Source: Cryptomeria japonica
Taxonomy: Eukaryota; Streptophyta; Pinopsida; Cupressales; Cupressaceae
Direction of reading: 5' to 3'
NCBI RefSeq assembly: GCF_030272615.1
Contig: NC_081406.1
Location: 217,566,997 to 217,630,996, forward strand
Length of the DNA stretch: 64,000 nt
The stretch's first letter is position 1. Every line of letters begins with the position of its first letter. Position numbers and translations under genes: made by a program. The notes beneath the pieces were generated by a model, which saw only the letters and a list, made by a program, of their open reading frames with translations, did no database searches and was not told where the DNA came from. Below, piece by piece: positions 31,261 to 42,671 of this stretch.

Positions 31261-32265
31261 TCGAGCATCCAAGAAGTGTTGGGTAGAATTGAATGATCCA
31301 TTTTGGAAGTATCTATAAGCCATACTATCATAAATTCCTTCAAGTAATAATGAATCCTTTTATTCATGGGAGAGTCAAATTTCGAAGTGCTGGACTCTTC
31401 TTAAGCCACCCACCTCCCATGGGAGTCAGTTGAAGACTAATGTAAATAGAAAGTAGGTGAAATGACACCCCGATGCAGCCATGTTCAAAAGGGCCTTCAA
31501 AGAGAATAATCTAGATTATGCAACAAGAATAACACAACATAAGCAACAACACAAAAGGTAGAAAATACATAGTTAGACATCCACAATATCATAGCTTCAT
31601 TTTAATCAAGCCGACAACATGCGAGAAAACATATAGGCTTACAGACATTATTACAGCTTACATACTAGAAAATGATCCATCCGGACCTCCAGAGGAGTTC
31701 AAAAATACAAATTATGAATCTAGATCATCATCTATACTCGCTTTACCACCAAAATATCAAATACAACAACATATATAGCATCCTAGACACATCCAGTCAG
31801 CCACAAAAGATTACATTCTCCAAGATAGGAAAAATGAAATGTGTAAATAGGTCGGACCCAAAAACGTGAAATTCTCCTTTGCTAAGGACAATAACAAAGT
31901 GTGTACCACCAAGGATGGTTGGCCAAGGGCCTAAGAACATCGAGCAGGGCACCAATTAGATCCACAAACCAAGAAATTGCTCTACAAGAGAAGAAATCTC
32001 CAACTAGCTGTTAAGCTAAAAAATACTCCGGGAACCAAGAAATAGATAATTCATCCGGAAGCGACAACTTGCTAGGAAAATATCCAAATCAATAGGAAAT
32101 CTGAAATAAGGACTAAGAGCACATCTAGAAGCCAAGAATCTGATCTACAATGGAAAAGGAACAACTACAGGAGAATTTTGGAAATAGCACAAAAACTACA
32201 ACACAGAACAAGAACAACTGAAAAGCAAATATATTTTTTTGGTTGATGCAAGATTGCTCATCAAC
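31261..32265. other. Unassigned sequence between LINE RT and RNase H parts
   Basis: Near 31380-31445 a short plus-strand segment (WTLLKPPTSHGSQLKTNVNR) resembles the usual lead-in to a LINE RNase H. After about 31450 the similarity stops and resumes near 32270, so roughly 800 bases may be an insertion. I see no recognisable gene or terminal repeats in it. Confidence 0.4.
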
Positions 32266-32690
32266 CAAGGATGCTCCTACATCACACACCCTCCCTTCAA
32301 TGTTGATGTTCAAATTCAAATTTGATGGGGTTTCTTGGGGCAATCCTATTAAACTAGGAGTTGGAGCTATCATTAGAGATCATAAGGGTAAATTCTTCTC
32401 TTTTGCTTACAAATGTCTTCCAATGGACATGAATAATGTGGCAGAATACAATCTCTCCTTATGGGCTTGAAATTGTCTTTGCAATCTAATATTAGTCAAC
32501 TACAAACTGGAAAACATCTCATGGTCGTAATTAATGCTCTATATCGTTTGACCTCCTCTAATTGGATGTTGGATTATCTCTTCAATCATAATAAAATCCT
32601 TTTGGATATATTTGCTTAATTTGAAATCCAACATTGTTACAAGGAAGCGAATATTTTTGTGCACTATTTCCAATAAAGACAATGATAAAT
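32266..32690 (+). pseudogene. LINE RNase H remnant
   Basis: The plus strand reads MFKFKFDGVSWGNPIKLGVG, AIIRDHKGKFFSFAYKC and NNVAEYNLSLW. After a frameshift it continues with a helix and the SNWMLDYLFNHNKILL / CYKEANIFVH end. This is the RNase H domain that ends plant L1-type ORF2. The first catalytic Asp and the Glu are present; frameshift and stops kill the frame. Confidence 0.6.
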
Positions 32691-32844
32691 ATATTTTCTA
32701 TAATGAATTCTCTAGTTTAAACTTCAAAAAATCTCTTCCTTGTTTTTCGACTTTAAGAACTTTGTTTTCATATTTTTATTTGCATAATTTTATTTTGGCC
32801 ACTTCTTTGTTATCATCCTTGGCTGGTATTGATGAATAGTAAGA

Positions 32845-32866
32845 GGGGGGGGGGGGGGGGTGGGGG
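32845..32866. repeat. Long G tract in LTR A
   Basis: Sixteen consecutive G residues, one T, then five more G. The homologous place has about 6 G in LTR C and 13 G in the fragment at 56464-56476. This homopolymer lies close to the LTR end and is prone to length errors. Confidence 0.9.
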
Positions 32867-33609
32867 TGAATTAGTATGCCAAAAATCTTTGCACTTAAAC
32901 ACTTTGCAAAACTAATAGTAAACTGGTAAAACAATTTAGCAGACAAACCGGTTAACAAATATGCAAACCAAATAGCTAATAATGCATTCACCCATAGAAG
33001 CACAAACACCATAACACAAGAGATTTTGCTGTGGAAACCCAAATGGGAAAAACCACGGTGAGATGGAACTCACAAGTAACTATCTGCAGAATAGGAACCA
33101 GATCGATTAAGGTCAGACCAGTTAAGGTCTTACAATGTTCTTTACCAGAATAGATCCTGTTAGGAATCTCAATCTCTGTTAGGAGATAAGTCTGATTAAA
33201 GACTACCTTGCAAGAAGATTTTAGATCCACAGATGTGAACCACCTTGTTAGAGGATTTACAAAAAGGATTTTGGGCCTACCCGGTTAAGGGCTACAGACT
33301 TGTTAAAGATGTGAGTAATCAACAAGTGTTTGATCTATCTAATAGCATAGACTACTCAGTTAGATCCTTGATAGCTCATTCTTAATGCACTCCTACATTA
33401 CTTTAGTCTTCTACACATTCATATTCTTTCCAACTCCTCAACCACCTTAAACCCTAGCAACAACATAAAAAATTTGCTGCAACCTCATCAACCACCTAAA
33501 ACCTTAGACATGGTGTCCTTATAAAGGAATCTGATTTCATGTCGGTCCAATAGGATTACATTACAATTTCCTAAGTTCAATGAACCTGGACATACTTGGT
33601 ACTATGACA

Positions 33610-33895
33610 CAAAAAGCACCGTTAATGTGTCGGCACTGTCAAACAATCGGTGGATGGTAACTCATCACAGAGTATTACCGGTTCATACAAAATGCCGGTT
33701 GCCGGTTTGACAAAAATGAAAACTAGTGAAAATGTGTTATGCCGCTTTAATCCCTCATACCGCTTGGGATCCACGAACCGCTTGGGGTCAACATGCCACT
33801 TCAAACTGGGAAACACATTCTGCAAAACATCAATAGTCTAAAGACTATAATACAACATACCGGTTGGAACAAATACCGGTTGTGCTCTAACTTAT
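33610..33895. repeat. Cluster of CCGGTT / CCGCTT motifs in LTR A
   Basis: At least eight copies of (A/G)CCGGTT or its variant CCGCTT(G) occur within 290 bases of the U3 part of LTR A, several as ACCGGTT. ACCGGT is palindromic, so the motif is readable from both strands. The surrounding LTR is not otherwise CG-rich. Confidence 0.7.
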
Positions 33896-33970
33896 ACATA
33901 TAAAGAGGATCTCAATGCAAGTGTGTGTCCATCAATGACAATCAGAACATAAACATCAAAAATGCCAACA

Positions 33971-33984
33971 ATCTCCCCCTTTGG
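33971..33984 (-). promoter_or_regulatory. Polypurine tract of element A
   Basis: The minus strand reads CCAAAGGGGGAGAT followed by the LTR start TGTTGG. The same tract precedes LTR B (45788-45800) and LTR C (52270-52283). Confidence 0.8.
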
Positions 33985-34399
33985 CATTGATGGAAACACT
34001 TAGGAAAATAAAATTTTGGCATCTAAGTGTTTTACAACAAAATCATGCCACTAGCGAAATTGCTCCCCCTAAGCATATACACTATCCCTTTGGCAATACA
34101 ATGTATAAAAATTTTGCATAAAGAGCATAAACATTGAGATATTCAGAGCATATAATCAAAATTTTGATTACCAGATACTTTTTCCAAATAGAATTCTTCT
34201 CCCCCTTTGCCAACAATGACAAAGTATAGCTGAACAACCTTGTTTTCATTTGATATTAAAAAATAATAAAAGTTTATGACAACAAGGAATGATACTTGTC
34301 GAAAACATATTTAAAGTCCTGCAAGAATTGTTTCATCGACAAAGACTAGGACTCAAGTAGGGAGGTGGCTACTTCTTGCTCTGTCTGCATCTGGGAGAC

Positions 34400-37300
34400 C
34401 TGTTTTTCCATGGCATCAATTGTGCTCATCTCCTATGTAACTGTTAAGGTATCCAGGTTCAGATAGCACTTCTGAAGAATTTGCAATTGTGGGAGTAGAA
34501 CCAGTTGTAGCTCCTGCAAATCTCTAGACCGAGTGCTGATCTCTTGCTCCATTTTTGCTGACTAGATGTGAAATTGGTGAATAGTTTGCCCATAAGTTGT
34601 AAAGGAATCATAAGGCGGCTTGAATGTGCTCAAGTAGGACCACAAGTCCGTTTCAAGTTTTTTCTTTTGAGCTAGCACATCATCATAGAACAGATGGGGT
34701 TGGCAGATCTTGCTGAGTAGCAGATTTCCCTCATCCAGAGCGTCCCTTATATCCTTTTGTTCTTTCTTTAGTTCAAAGCAGAGCTCATTAAACTTCTTCA
34801 CCAGAGCTATATTAAGAGCTTTTTGATGATCCTTCTTGACATTGGCCTCTACTGCCTCTTCAAGACTCTGCACCTGATCATCCACTACTGTGCACAGGAG
34901 CTTGAGTTTAGCTAGTGATGAATCAGTATTGGGAAGATTTGTACCAGGTATCAAACTGGTAAGAGTTTCCACAATAGCTTAAATTACATCCTGCTCCTTC
35001 TTCCTTCGAATGATTTCAAGGCACTCTTGAGCTACCTTGATGCTCTGCATTGGCTCTATTTCACTTGCAGACTGGAGATCGATAGGACTGGTGATATCAG
35101 CTGGTTTGTCTTGACTCCCGGTTGCCTTCAGAGTCTCCATCTAGGTGCTCTTCTCTGCTTCTCTTGCCTTGTCCTCTTCCGCTTTCTTCTTCTCCACTTT
35201 TCTCCTCTTCTCCACTTCCTTATCCTCCTCTTCCTTCTTCCTTTTCTCTGCTTCTCTCCTCTTTTCCTCTTCTTTTTCTTCCTCTTCCTTCTTCTTCTTC
35301 TCTTCTTCCTTCTTCTTCTCATTTCCCTTATCTTCTTCTTCCTTATTTTTCTTTTCATCTTCTTGCTTCTTTTTCTCTTCTTCATCCTTCTTCTTTCTCT
35401 CTTCTTCATCTTTCTTCTTCTTCTCTTCTTCATCCCTTTTCTACTTCTCTTCTTCATCCTTTTTCTTTCTATCTTCTTCATCTTTCTTCTTCTTCTCTTC
35501 TTCATCCCTTTTCCGCTTCTCTTCTTCATCCTTTTTCCTCTGCTCTGCCTCTTCCTTTGCCGCTTCCTGTTTGTCCTCAGCTTTCTTATCAACCTGTTTA
35601 GCCTATTGCTTATGTCCTATTGCCTCAGATGGTGTTTCTTGAGTAACATCCTCAACGTCCAGAGCATTGACATCAATGGTGTCGATCGGTTCAACACTTG
35701 ATCTAGTTTGGACATAACCGGTTCTTTTTCAGCTTGTCGGTTGGCTAGACACGCTTTGTGAGTCTGAATAGCAGTTCTCATATACAAATGACTGTCTTTT
35801 TCGACATCATCAACTCTACCTTCTAACAGCCAGAGTCTTCTTCTTCTAGTGAAGAAGAGTCCTTTATTTTGGTCAATAACATCAAACAATTTAGAATTTG
35901 ATAGGTCGCAAAAGTACCGTGCAAAAACTTTCTCCCTAATTTCCTGTTCCTTTTCAATGGCAATGCGCCATCTATTGTCTAATGACATATATAAATAATC
36001 CGGTGTCTGAGACTTAATCTCTGAGGGCGACCGATCATTAACACATAAATACTGAATTATTTCTTTTTCAACCGCTTCCTTTTCATCATCATTAAAGTCA
36101 TCAAAACTCTCAATTAAGTCATTTAGCACTTTTCTCCTAATATTCTTTATTGTTCTTTGACAATGTGTCAAAGGTTTTTAGGAAGAGATATCTATATTTA
36201 CTGGTGCAGATGATGTCGGTTCATTCTTTGTCTTTCTCTTTGCTTGACGTGTTTCCTTTGGCTTTTCCTCAAACACAGTTTCTTCTGAGTCTGGAGAGGT
36301 ATTCCTTGTCTTCCTCTTTCTCTCGAACACTTTAGCCGGTGATGCTTCTGGTTTCTTCTTGGCTGGTGACCGCTTGGTCCCTTTTGGAGTTGCAGTAGTA
36401 ACCAGTGCTAATGCTGCAGGCACTACCTTTGCCTTCTTTACTGTTGGTTCTTTTTCTTTCATTGTTGGTGTTTCCTCAATCGGTGTTATCCTCTCTAGGT
36501 ACGTGTCGGTTTTCTTTGCCTTAGGATCAAGCAGTGAGGCAATAAGGGTAGATGCATACCCTTCTAGCATATCGTACATCACCTCATAGCCCATTGGCTC
36601 CTCTTCTTCCTGTCTAGGCTCAATAGCCTCCATTATGCATTTATCTGCTTGGATGGTGAAGTAGATATCATCTTCATATTTCTTGATGATGTCACCTGAT
36701 ATCCTCACTCTTTGGCTCATTTTCCTTTTGAACTCATCAAAATACTTGTTCAGAACATCAGGGTAGCCGATTTTGATTGCTTCAATGCTTTCCTTGATTT
36801 TCATGGTCACCAGACCATTGGACATCTCCTACTCCTAGAAAGTAGCCTTGGAAATAGAAGAACAACCCAACCAGTAGTTGTCCAAACTTGAACCTAAGTG
36901 CATTATCCTATTTGATCGACCTTAGATTCAATAGGAGTTGTCTCTACATATCGGTCCACAGATCAAATGATGCATCCTCCTTTATCATCCAATAAGCGGC
37001 ATTTATCGCTGCAGCAGATACAGAGTTAATTCTCCTGGCTGAGAATGTCTGGTATCCAATCACCATGCATGCATACTTCACTAGACCATCCTTGATAGAA
37101 TTTACTGTCATGCCTCGTGAGTCGCTCACTGAACCGGTGAGCTTGGACATTTCAGTTTTGCTTACCGTCCTCAGGACTGGCACTTCCCCTGTGTTGTAGA
37201 ATCCGATGACTGCATGAATTTCCTGTGGTGTGATATCATGTGTTCTCTCCAGGTACATCTTATCACCATGGACTCTGCTCAGAATGATCCTTATATGATC

Positions 37301-37790
37301 CTCTGTGAAATCCTCCAGGAAGTAAACAACATTGTGGAGCTTTTTCTTCTCCAAAATATTAAATTCCGGTTTGATCTTCTTATCTTTTCCACAAAATAAA
37401 CCTAACTGGGTGTGGATAGCTAGAGACCCTAGGTCTTCAATCTTGCAATCTATGTAGTCAGAAATTCCCTCTTCTACTATGACACCAGCCAGAACTTGTG
37501 ATAGGGCATTATACTTGGACTTCCGTTGAATAAAACTTGCAGACTCGACAGATGCACTAGAACTGGTATGAGATGCGGAAGCCATGATAGAAATCTTAAG
37601 AACTCGAGAAATACCTTTTGAAACATGTGAAATTAGGGCTTGCCGATTCTCCTTCACTTCACACTCCATCGGTTGTTGAATCACCGCTTTGTGTTCTGCA
37701 CTTGACCATTTCCAGTTTGAATTTGAATATCCTTCACAGTTTCTCAATTTCTCAAAATCTCTGCTGAAATCGCCTTATCGTCACTCTACT
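34400..37790 (-). pseudogene. Extra ORF of Copia element A (env-like position, coiled coil), broken
   Basis: Minus-strand frames 37747-36944, 36825-36178, 36171-35617 and 34972-34562 line up as one decayed gene ending about 0.4 kb before the polypurine tract. A plausible start is MASASHTSSSASVES near 37590. The N-terminal domain includes HNVVYFLEDFTEDHIRIILS and SKTEMSKLTGSVSDSRGM, then ARRINSVSAAAINAAYWMI. A second part has NKYFDEFKRKMSQRVRISGD, IIKKYEDDIYFTIQADKC and a basic SPAKKKPEASPAK region. Next comes a highly charged Glu/Lys helix (35145-35600), then a coiled coil (SLEEAVEANVKKDHQKAL). The same protein recurs in element B. The domain may relate to the 'putative plant transposon protein' type; a true function is unknown. 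Frameshifts and stops are present. Confidence 0.55.
35145..35600 (-). repeat. Degenerate minisatellite coding a Lys/Glu-rich helix
   Basis: Plus-strand CTCTTCTTCATCCTT-type units of about 24-27 bases are repeated imperfectly. In the frame that links the neighbouring ORF parts the minus strand reads repeats such as DEEEKKKKDEEERKKK, the composition of a charged single alpha-helix. The other frames give Ser/Phe/Leu-rich or Arg-rich text, which are shadows. Confidence 0.75.
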
Positions 37791-38019
37791 CTTTGAAAAA
37801 CTTTTCTTCGCTCGAAAATTGATAGTGAGAAATGATTTGAAAAATGCTTTTAAACATATTCCTCACCTACCGTCATTAATGCTCCTCCATTAGGGCGTAA
37901 ACCATAATTTGCCTTTTTACCATTTCTGGTCTTCTGCCAAACAACAGGTATAACGTACCGGTTAAGGTCTTTTACCATTGTAAACTGGGGGTTCAAAACA
38001 TTTCACCGTTTGCTCCCCC

Positions 38020-38790
38020 TAAGCTTTTCTGAAGCTTAGTTTGATGGTTTTGTGTTTTCCACACTAGGTGCAGAAACCAGTTCCTCTTGTAACACCACTA
38101 GTTTCTCCTTCCAGATTTTGTTTATGTCCACTTGAATAGTGTCAACATCAATGTTTCCTTCTAGAGTGACTGGTATATCATCAGATATGTTCTTTCTTGA
38201 TCTACAGAATCTGGCAATGTGACCGGATTTGTTGCAGTGATAGCAGACCAATCTAGATGCTTTCCAAGGTCCATTGTTCATGTTTCCATTCTTCCTTCTA
38301 CATGTTGCAGCAGTGTGACCATGACCATGACATATCATACAATTTTCTCTCCATCCGGTTGCCACTTGATAACCACCGCTTCTTGGCTGATGATTGAAGG
38401 CATTAAACCGGTTGTGATTCTGATTCAAAAAAGGTTTAGGACCAACTCCTTGGGTCCTCTGAGGATATCTTCCAGTTTTATTCATAACAGACCTGCATTT
38501 CGATGCTCTATGCCCATACTTGTTGCATGCATAACAGTTACCATCAAATCTATAGGATCTAGGCTTATCATTTAGGAAATAAGGAAAATTGTTGTAAGCC
38601 TTACTCCTACACACATTTGTAGTATGTCCTTCTGTAAGACAGTTGAAACAAACATGTTTAAACTTTTGCTTACCTTTATCCTTTGATGTCGGTTGTTTCT
38701 TTGATGTTCCATCATTTGTACCAGAGCTCTCACTTTATCCATAATAGAAGTTGATGTTCCATAGATTATTCCTCCCATTAATTTTCAAAG
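38020..38790 (-). pseudogene. Gag C-terminal part of Copia element A with four CCHC zinc knuckles
   Basis: The minus strand carries four C-X2-C-X4-H-X4-C knuckles, the nucleocapsid-type RNA-binding motif of Gag: CFNCLTEGHTTNVC, CYACNKYGHRASKC, CMICHGHGHTAATC and CYHCNKSGHIARFC. The first is in a different frame from the other three (frameshift near 38615). Four knuckles is more than the one or two usual in Copia Gag. The upstream part of Gag, the primer site and the 5' LTR are missing at about 38790. The pol genes expected next are absent, and the extra ORF follows directly. Confidence 0.65.
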
Positions 38791-38799
38791 TTAACATTT

Positions 38800-40980
38800 C
38801 TTGCCTTGTGCAAAAAATAAGTGGCACTCAAATATTTCCCTATTCATAGCATAGATTTTGTGTTTCATACTTCACAAATTGTTGGAGGATGCTAGTTTCA
38901 TGATATATTTTGTAGCTCGTTCTCTAAGTTATATTTCATGATGACAAGCCAAATCCTCTTAATGGATATTATTATCCATCAACCTCACATTTTTGCATTA
39001 CAATAGTGTGTTTTATGTTGAGTCTGTAGCATTGGTGCAATGGAGTAAAACTGGCAAACTCATCTTTCTCAATGCTCTTGGGAGTGGAATGATCCTCTGG
39101 AGTACAACAATTAGAAATTAAGGCCTTCATCCCCCCCTTTGTGCACATTGAACTTGTACTGAGAACTATTGTTGGGAAATACTGGCTTTTTCTAATCCAT
39201 GAGTACTTTATTCTGATGTTGTCTCCTAGTTCCTCTCTAATTGTATAGATTTTCTATTAAATTTAGCAATGGTTCATGCTCTTTCAAATACCTATATTCA
39301 TCCATTCTTGTTCTCCATATTTGATTTGGAGGATTCCCTTAATGGTTTTTGTCTAAATTTGGGGTCTCATCCTATTATTGACTTTTTGGAGAGGAAAGAC
39401 ATGCACATTATGTAAAGCTTCTCTTCATCATTCTTGGGGGGCTACTTTTTGATGAATCTCTCTCTAGATGTAGTTGAATTTGTTCATCATTTTAGTACCC
39501 TAGTCAATGTAGTTGATCGCTTTGTAGCTCTTTACCTTCTTATTATCCACATGATTCATCTACATATTACCCCTATCCAATTTTCTCCCCCTCTAGAATG
39601 CCTAGTTTAAGCACTTTCTTATGAGGGCCAAGTTTGTTCATGTCAATGATTACCTATACTTTCTTGGGACCCGCCTATAAATTTTGATCACTCAACTTTT
39701 GGGTAGTTACAATTTTTGAATGTTTATATAGAGTCCTCTTTAGATGTATTTAAAATGGATTTTATACTTCTTCTCTCCACTTCTATGGGAGATTTATGTT
39801 CAAAGGTGCTTTCATTTTTTTGAAAAAAATTCTAACTTTTTGTAACAATCGTTTCTTCCATTTTAATAAAAGTTTTGTTACTCTATCACTTTTATCTAAA
39901 AACACCATCAATATATAATGCACATATATTTTTCATGATGACTTGTTGTATATTTTATTTTTAATTAATTTTTTTATTTAGTTTTTATAGTTTATACATA
40001 GTTTTATTCTATATTAAATTTTTTTATGGATATACCCAAACTAACCTCTTTTTTATGATTCAAGGACATTAATACTTCATGTATAGATAATTTTTAGAAA
40101 AAAGTCTATATTTTTTTTGTTTTTCCATGTGTGTGGAATAAAGACTTGATGTTCCATGAAAAAAAGTATTTTTACTAGGATATAGAAAATAAATATAATG
40201 TTAAATTAAATATGATAAAAAAAATACTTTTAGGAAAACTTATTTTGAGTGTTTTGATCTTGTAATAACCGTCTGTCATGTTAATTACATTTGATAGTCC
40301 AACTCAACTATCAAGATAGAAAAATTTAAGGAAAATATGAGCACCAAGGGGAAAAAAGTCCATCCAAGTGCCTTCATTTTAAGGACCTCTGAACAAAGGT
40401 CCTTTCATGTTTTAGAAAAATTAATAGTTAAGAACCTGTAATGTGTTACAAATTTGGGCTTCAACACATTAATTAATAAAGCCACTATTTTTTCTTGATC
40501 AGCTTACATTAAGGGAAGGCAATTGAATTTGATTGATCCAATCCTAGAAGGAATGAATACATATTAGATTAATTCCTCCCTTATTAGAGTTGAAAATTAA
40601 ATTTGAATCAAGGTTGACTTGCAATACTAGATCTAAAATAAATAATCAGAAATTGACATAAAATAACAGTAACTGAATGTTTCAAATATCATGCAGTTGT
40701 AAACCTAGATTTGAGGATAGGAAATAGATCAAAATCTATGACAAAATGTTCATGAAGAATCTTCGAGACTAGGGAGATTCGGCTGCCCTGGTCCTCTTAA
40801 TATCAGTGGCAAAAAAACCTGATATATTTTGGGTCGAGATGATGCACAAAATCCATTATTATAAGATCATTTGAAATTCCTAGAACCAAGGGGAGTTGAT
40901 TTTCCTAGTCCTCTACTTTTCATACCTTCAAAATATGAGTCTAATTTTCATTGTCTACTCTATTAGATTCCTCACTCATA
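38800..40980. other. Spacer with a weak plus-strand coding-like stretch
   Basis: Mostly AT-rich. Between about 39260 and 39600 one plus frame gives protein-like text (MVHALSNTYIHPFLFSIFD, HPIIDFLERKDMHIM) broken by stops. I do not recognise it and cannot exclude chance. Nothing else was identified. Confidence 0.35.
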
Positions 40981-40984
40981 GCTC

Positions 40985-41790
40985 ATGAGACAATTACCTA
41001 CACACAGAAAGAAGGAAATAGGCTTGGTTGATGGGGGTTTTCCTTTAGGTCAAACCTCGGTTTAGGAATTAACCTTGAAATTGAAATAGAATTGAACTGA
41101 AGTAGAATACTTTCCTTTTGAGAGAAAGGTTAGATCTGATCTGAAAATGCTTGAACTTGATACCTTGATAACATTTTCTTGAATCCTCATGCAAAGGTTT
41201 ATGATGCAATGTAGAATATCTTCACAAAAGATTGATTGTGTATGCTTAAATGTGAATTCTTGTTCTTGAATTGACCTTCTCCTTCAATGCTGGATGAATA
41301 CTTGAATGCCTTCTCACATAGACTTCAATTGATTTTGCTATCTATTGCCATTAAGAGCTTGATTGAGTTTATTTCTCATTTCTAGTTACCAAATTAGGGG
41401 CTAGACTTCATTTTATACCCAACCGTGCATTAACTATTTGAATTTTTGGAGAAGGCTAACACGAAGCCAAATTTATCACCCACATAAAGTGACTATTGTG
41501 AGGTCCCATTTTGGGTCCTGATTGGGAGGACCAAGGTAGTCAGACCACCCTGGTCCTAAGCCACAACTAGGGTGTTTCGATTCTATCAATCAAGGCTCAA
41601 AAGTGGATATAAATTAGATCAAGAGTTGAAAATGTAGATTTCAAGATTGTATGAGAAACATTAAAGCAAGCATTGAGCACTAGAGGCCAGAACACCAAGA
41701 TGAGGGCTAGGTGAGGACAAAATTGTATAGGGATACAATTTATGATGGTAAATTTACTTTTTAGTTTAGTGGGAGTATCAACTTATGTTC
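40985..41790 (-). mobile_element. LTR-like remnant F1
   Basis: Similar along much of its length to 46810-47535 (F2). Shared blocks: GGAAATAGG(C)TTGG, GGAATTAACC, the TTTTCCTTTTGAG stretch, a tract around GGGTCCTGATTGG...CCCTGGTCCT, and GGGATACAATTTA. Both have a minus-strand GGTATAAAA TATA-like box in the matching place. This fits solo or truncated LTRs of one Gypsy-type family. Termini are not resolved. Confidence 0.45.
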
Positions 41791-41895
41791 ATAATCATTG
41801 TAAAGTACAAAGTCACATTGAAAAGATTTCACCAAGATACCAAAGAGATAAGACACACCAAGGCCCTAGGGACTTAAGATCTTATTAATCTAATA

Positions 41896-41986
41896 TCAAC
41901 ATAAAAGGAGAAATGCATGAAGAAGATAGAAAGAGTATGATTGTTCTTAGCCTAGTAAGGCTTGTGCTTACTATGATTCATGTTGG
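41896..41986. repeat. 91-bp direct repeat, copy 1
   Basis: About 90% identical to 42581-42671. The core AGATAGAAAGAGTATGATTG, CCTAGTAAGGCTTGTGCT and ACTATGATTCATGTTGG blocks are shared. The copies are 685 bases apart. Confidence 0.9.
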
Positions 41987-42580
41987 CGATGTGCCATGGA
42001 GCTGTGCATCTTTAACAACCTAGCAATTATATGAAGTAGCTAAAATACAGCTAGAAAACACCTTCTCTTACAATTATCTTGGGATGTGAGCTCTGTTATC
42101 AAAACACTAAAAAAGATGAGGATAAAAAGGGAGCTTCCAGACAAGTGAGCTGCCCCCAGAAGAAAATTCTAGATTGGTATCACTGTAAAGCTAAACCTTG
42201 CACGTACCCAAATAAAACCCAAGGCTAGACAACTCATTCATACTTTCATACAAATATACAAGTGATTGGTAGCTTTCAACCATCACAAATCCACTATCTC
42301 CTTAGCATCTTACTTAAATTCGATTTTCCTACTGTGTCTTCATTATCAATGGCCCTCCTCATGTTGTTCCTCATATCTATGGTCTTATTCTACCACCATG
42401 TTTCTAGAAATTTTTACAGCAATTTTGATATCACATGGGGTAGTGATCATGCTAAAATACTCAATAAAAGGCAATAGTTGTAGCTTGCACTCAACCAATT
42501 TCTAGGTATAATGAAAAACCATGGTTTTCAATATTCTTAAGTTTATGAGAAATAATCTCATAAAACCGTAGCAAGTTAAT

Positions 42581-42671
42581 TCAACATAAAACGAGCAACA
42601 CATGAAGAAGATAGAAAGAGTATGATTGTTCTTGGCCTAGTAAGGCTTGTGCTAACTATGATTCATGTTGG
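42581..42671. repeat. 91-bp direct repeat, copy 2
   Basis: Second copy of the repeat at 41896-41986, with a handful of substitutions. The sequence between the copies has no recognisable coding content. Confidence 0.9.

Larger units (their letters stand above)
32808..33970 (-). mobile_element. Copia-type LTR A (3' LTR of element A)
   Basis: On the minus strand it starts TGTTGGCATTTTTGATG directly after a polypurine tract. It carries the poly-C/CTC box near its end that is also found in LTRs C, D and E. An internal segment near 33020-33060 (GATTTTGCTGTGGAAA, GGGAAAAACCACGGT) is shared with LTRs B and C. The left limit at TGTTATC (32808) is my best guess. Length about 1.16 kb, close to LTR C (1,123) and D (1,202). 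Confidence 0.7.

Noticed and set aside
35027..35701. Long plus-strand Leu/Phe/Ser-rich frames opposite the Lys/Glu repeat
   Set aside because: They are shadows of a biased minisatellite; the minus-strand Lys/Glu frame joins coherently with the neighbouring ORF parts.
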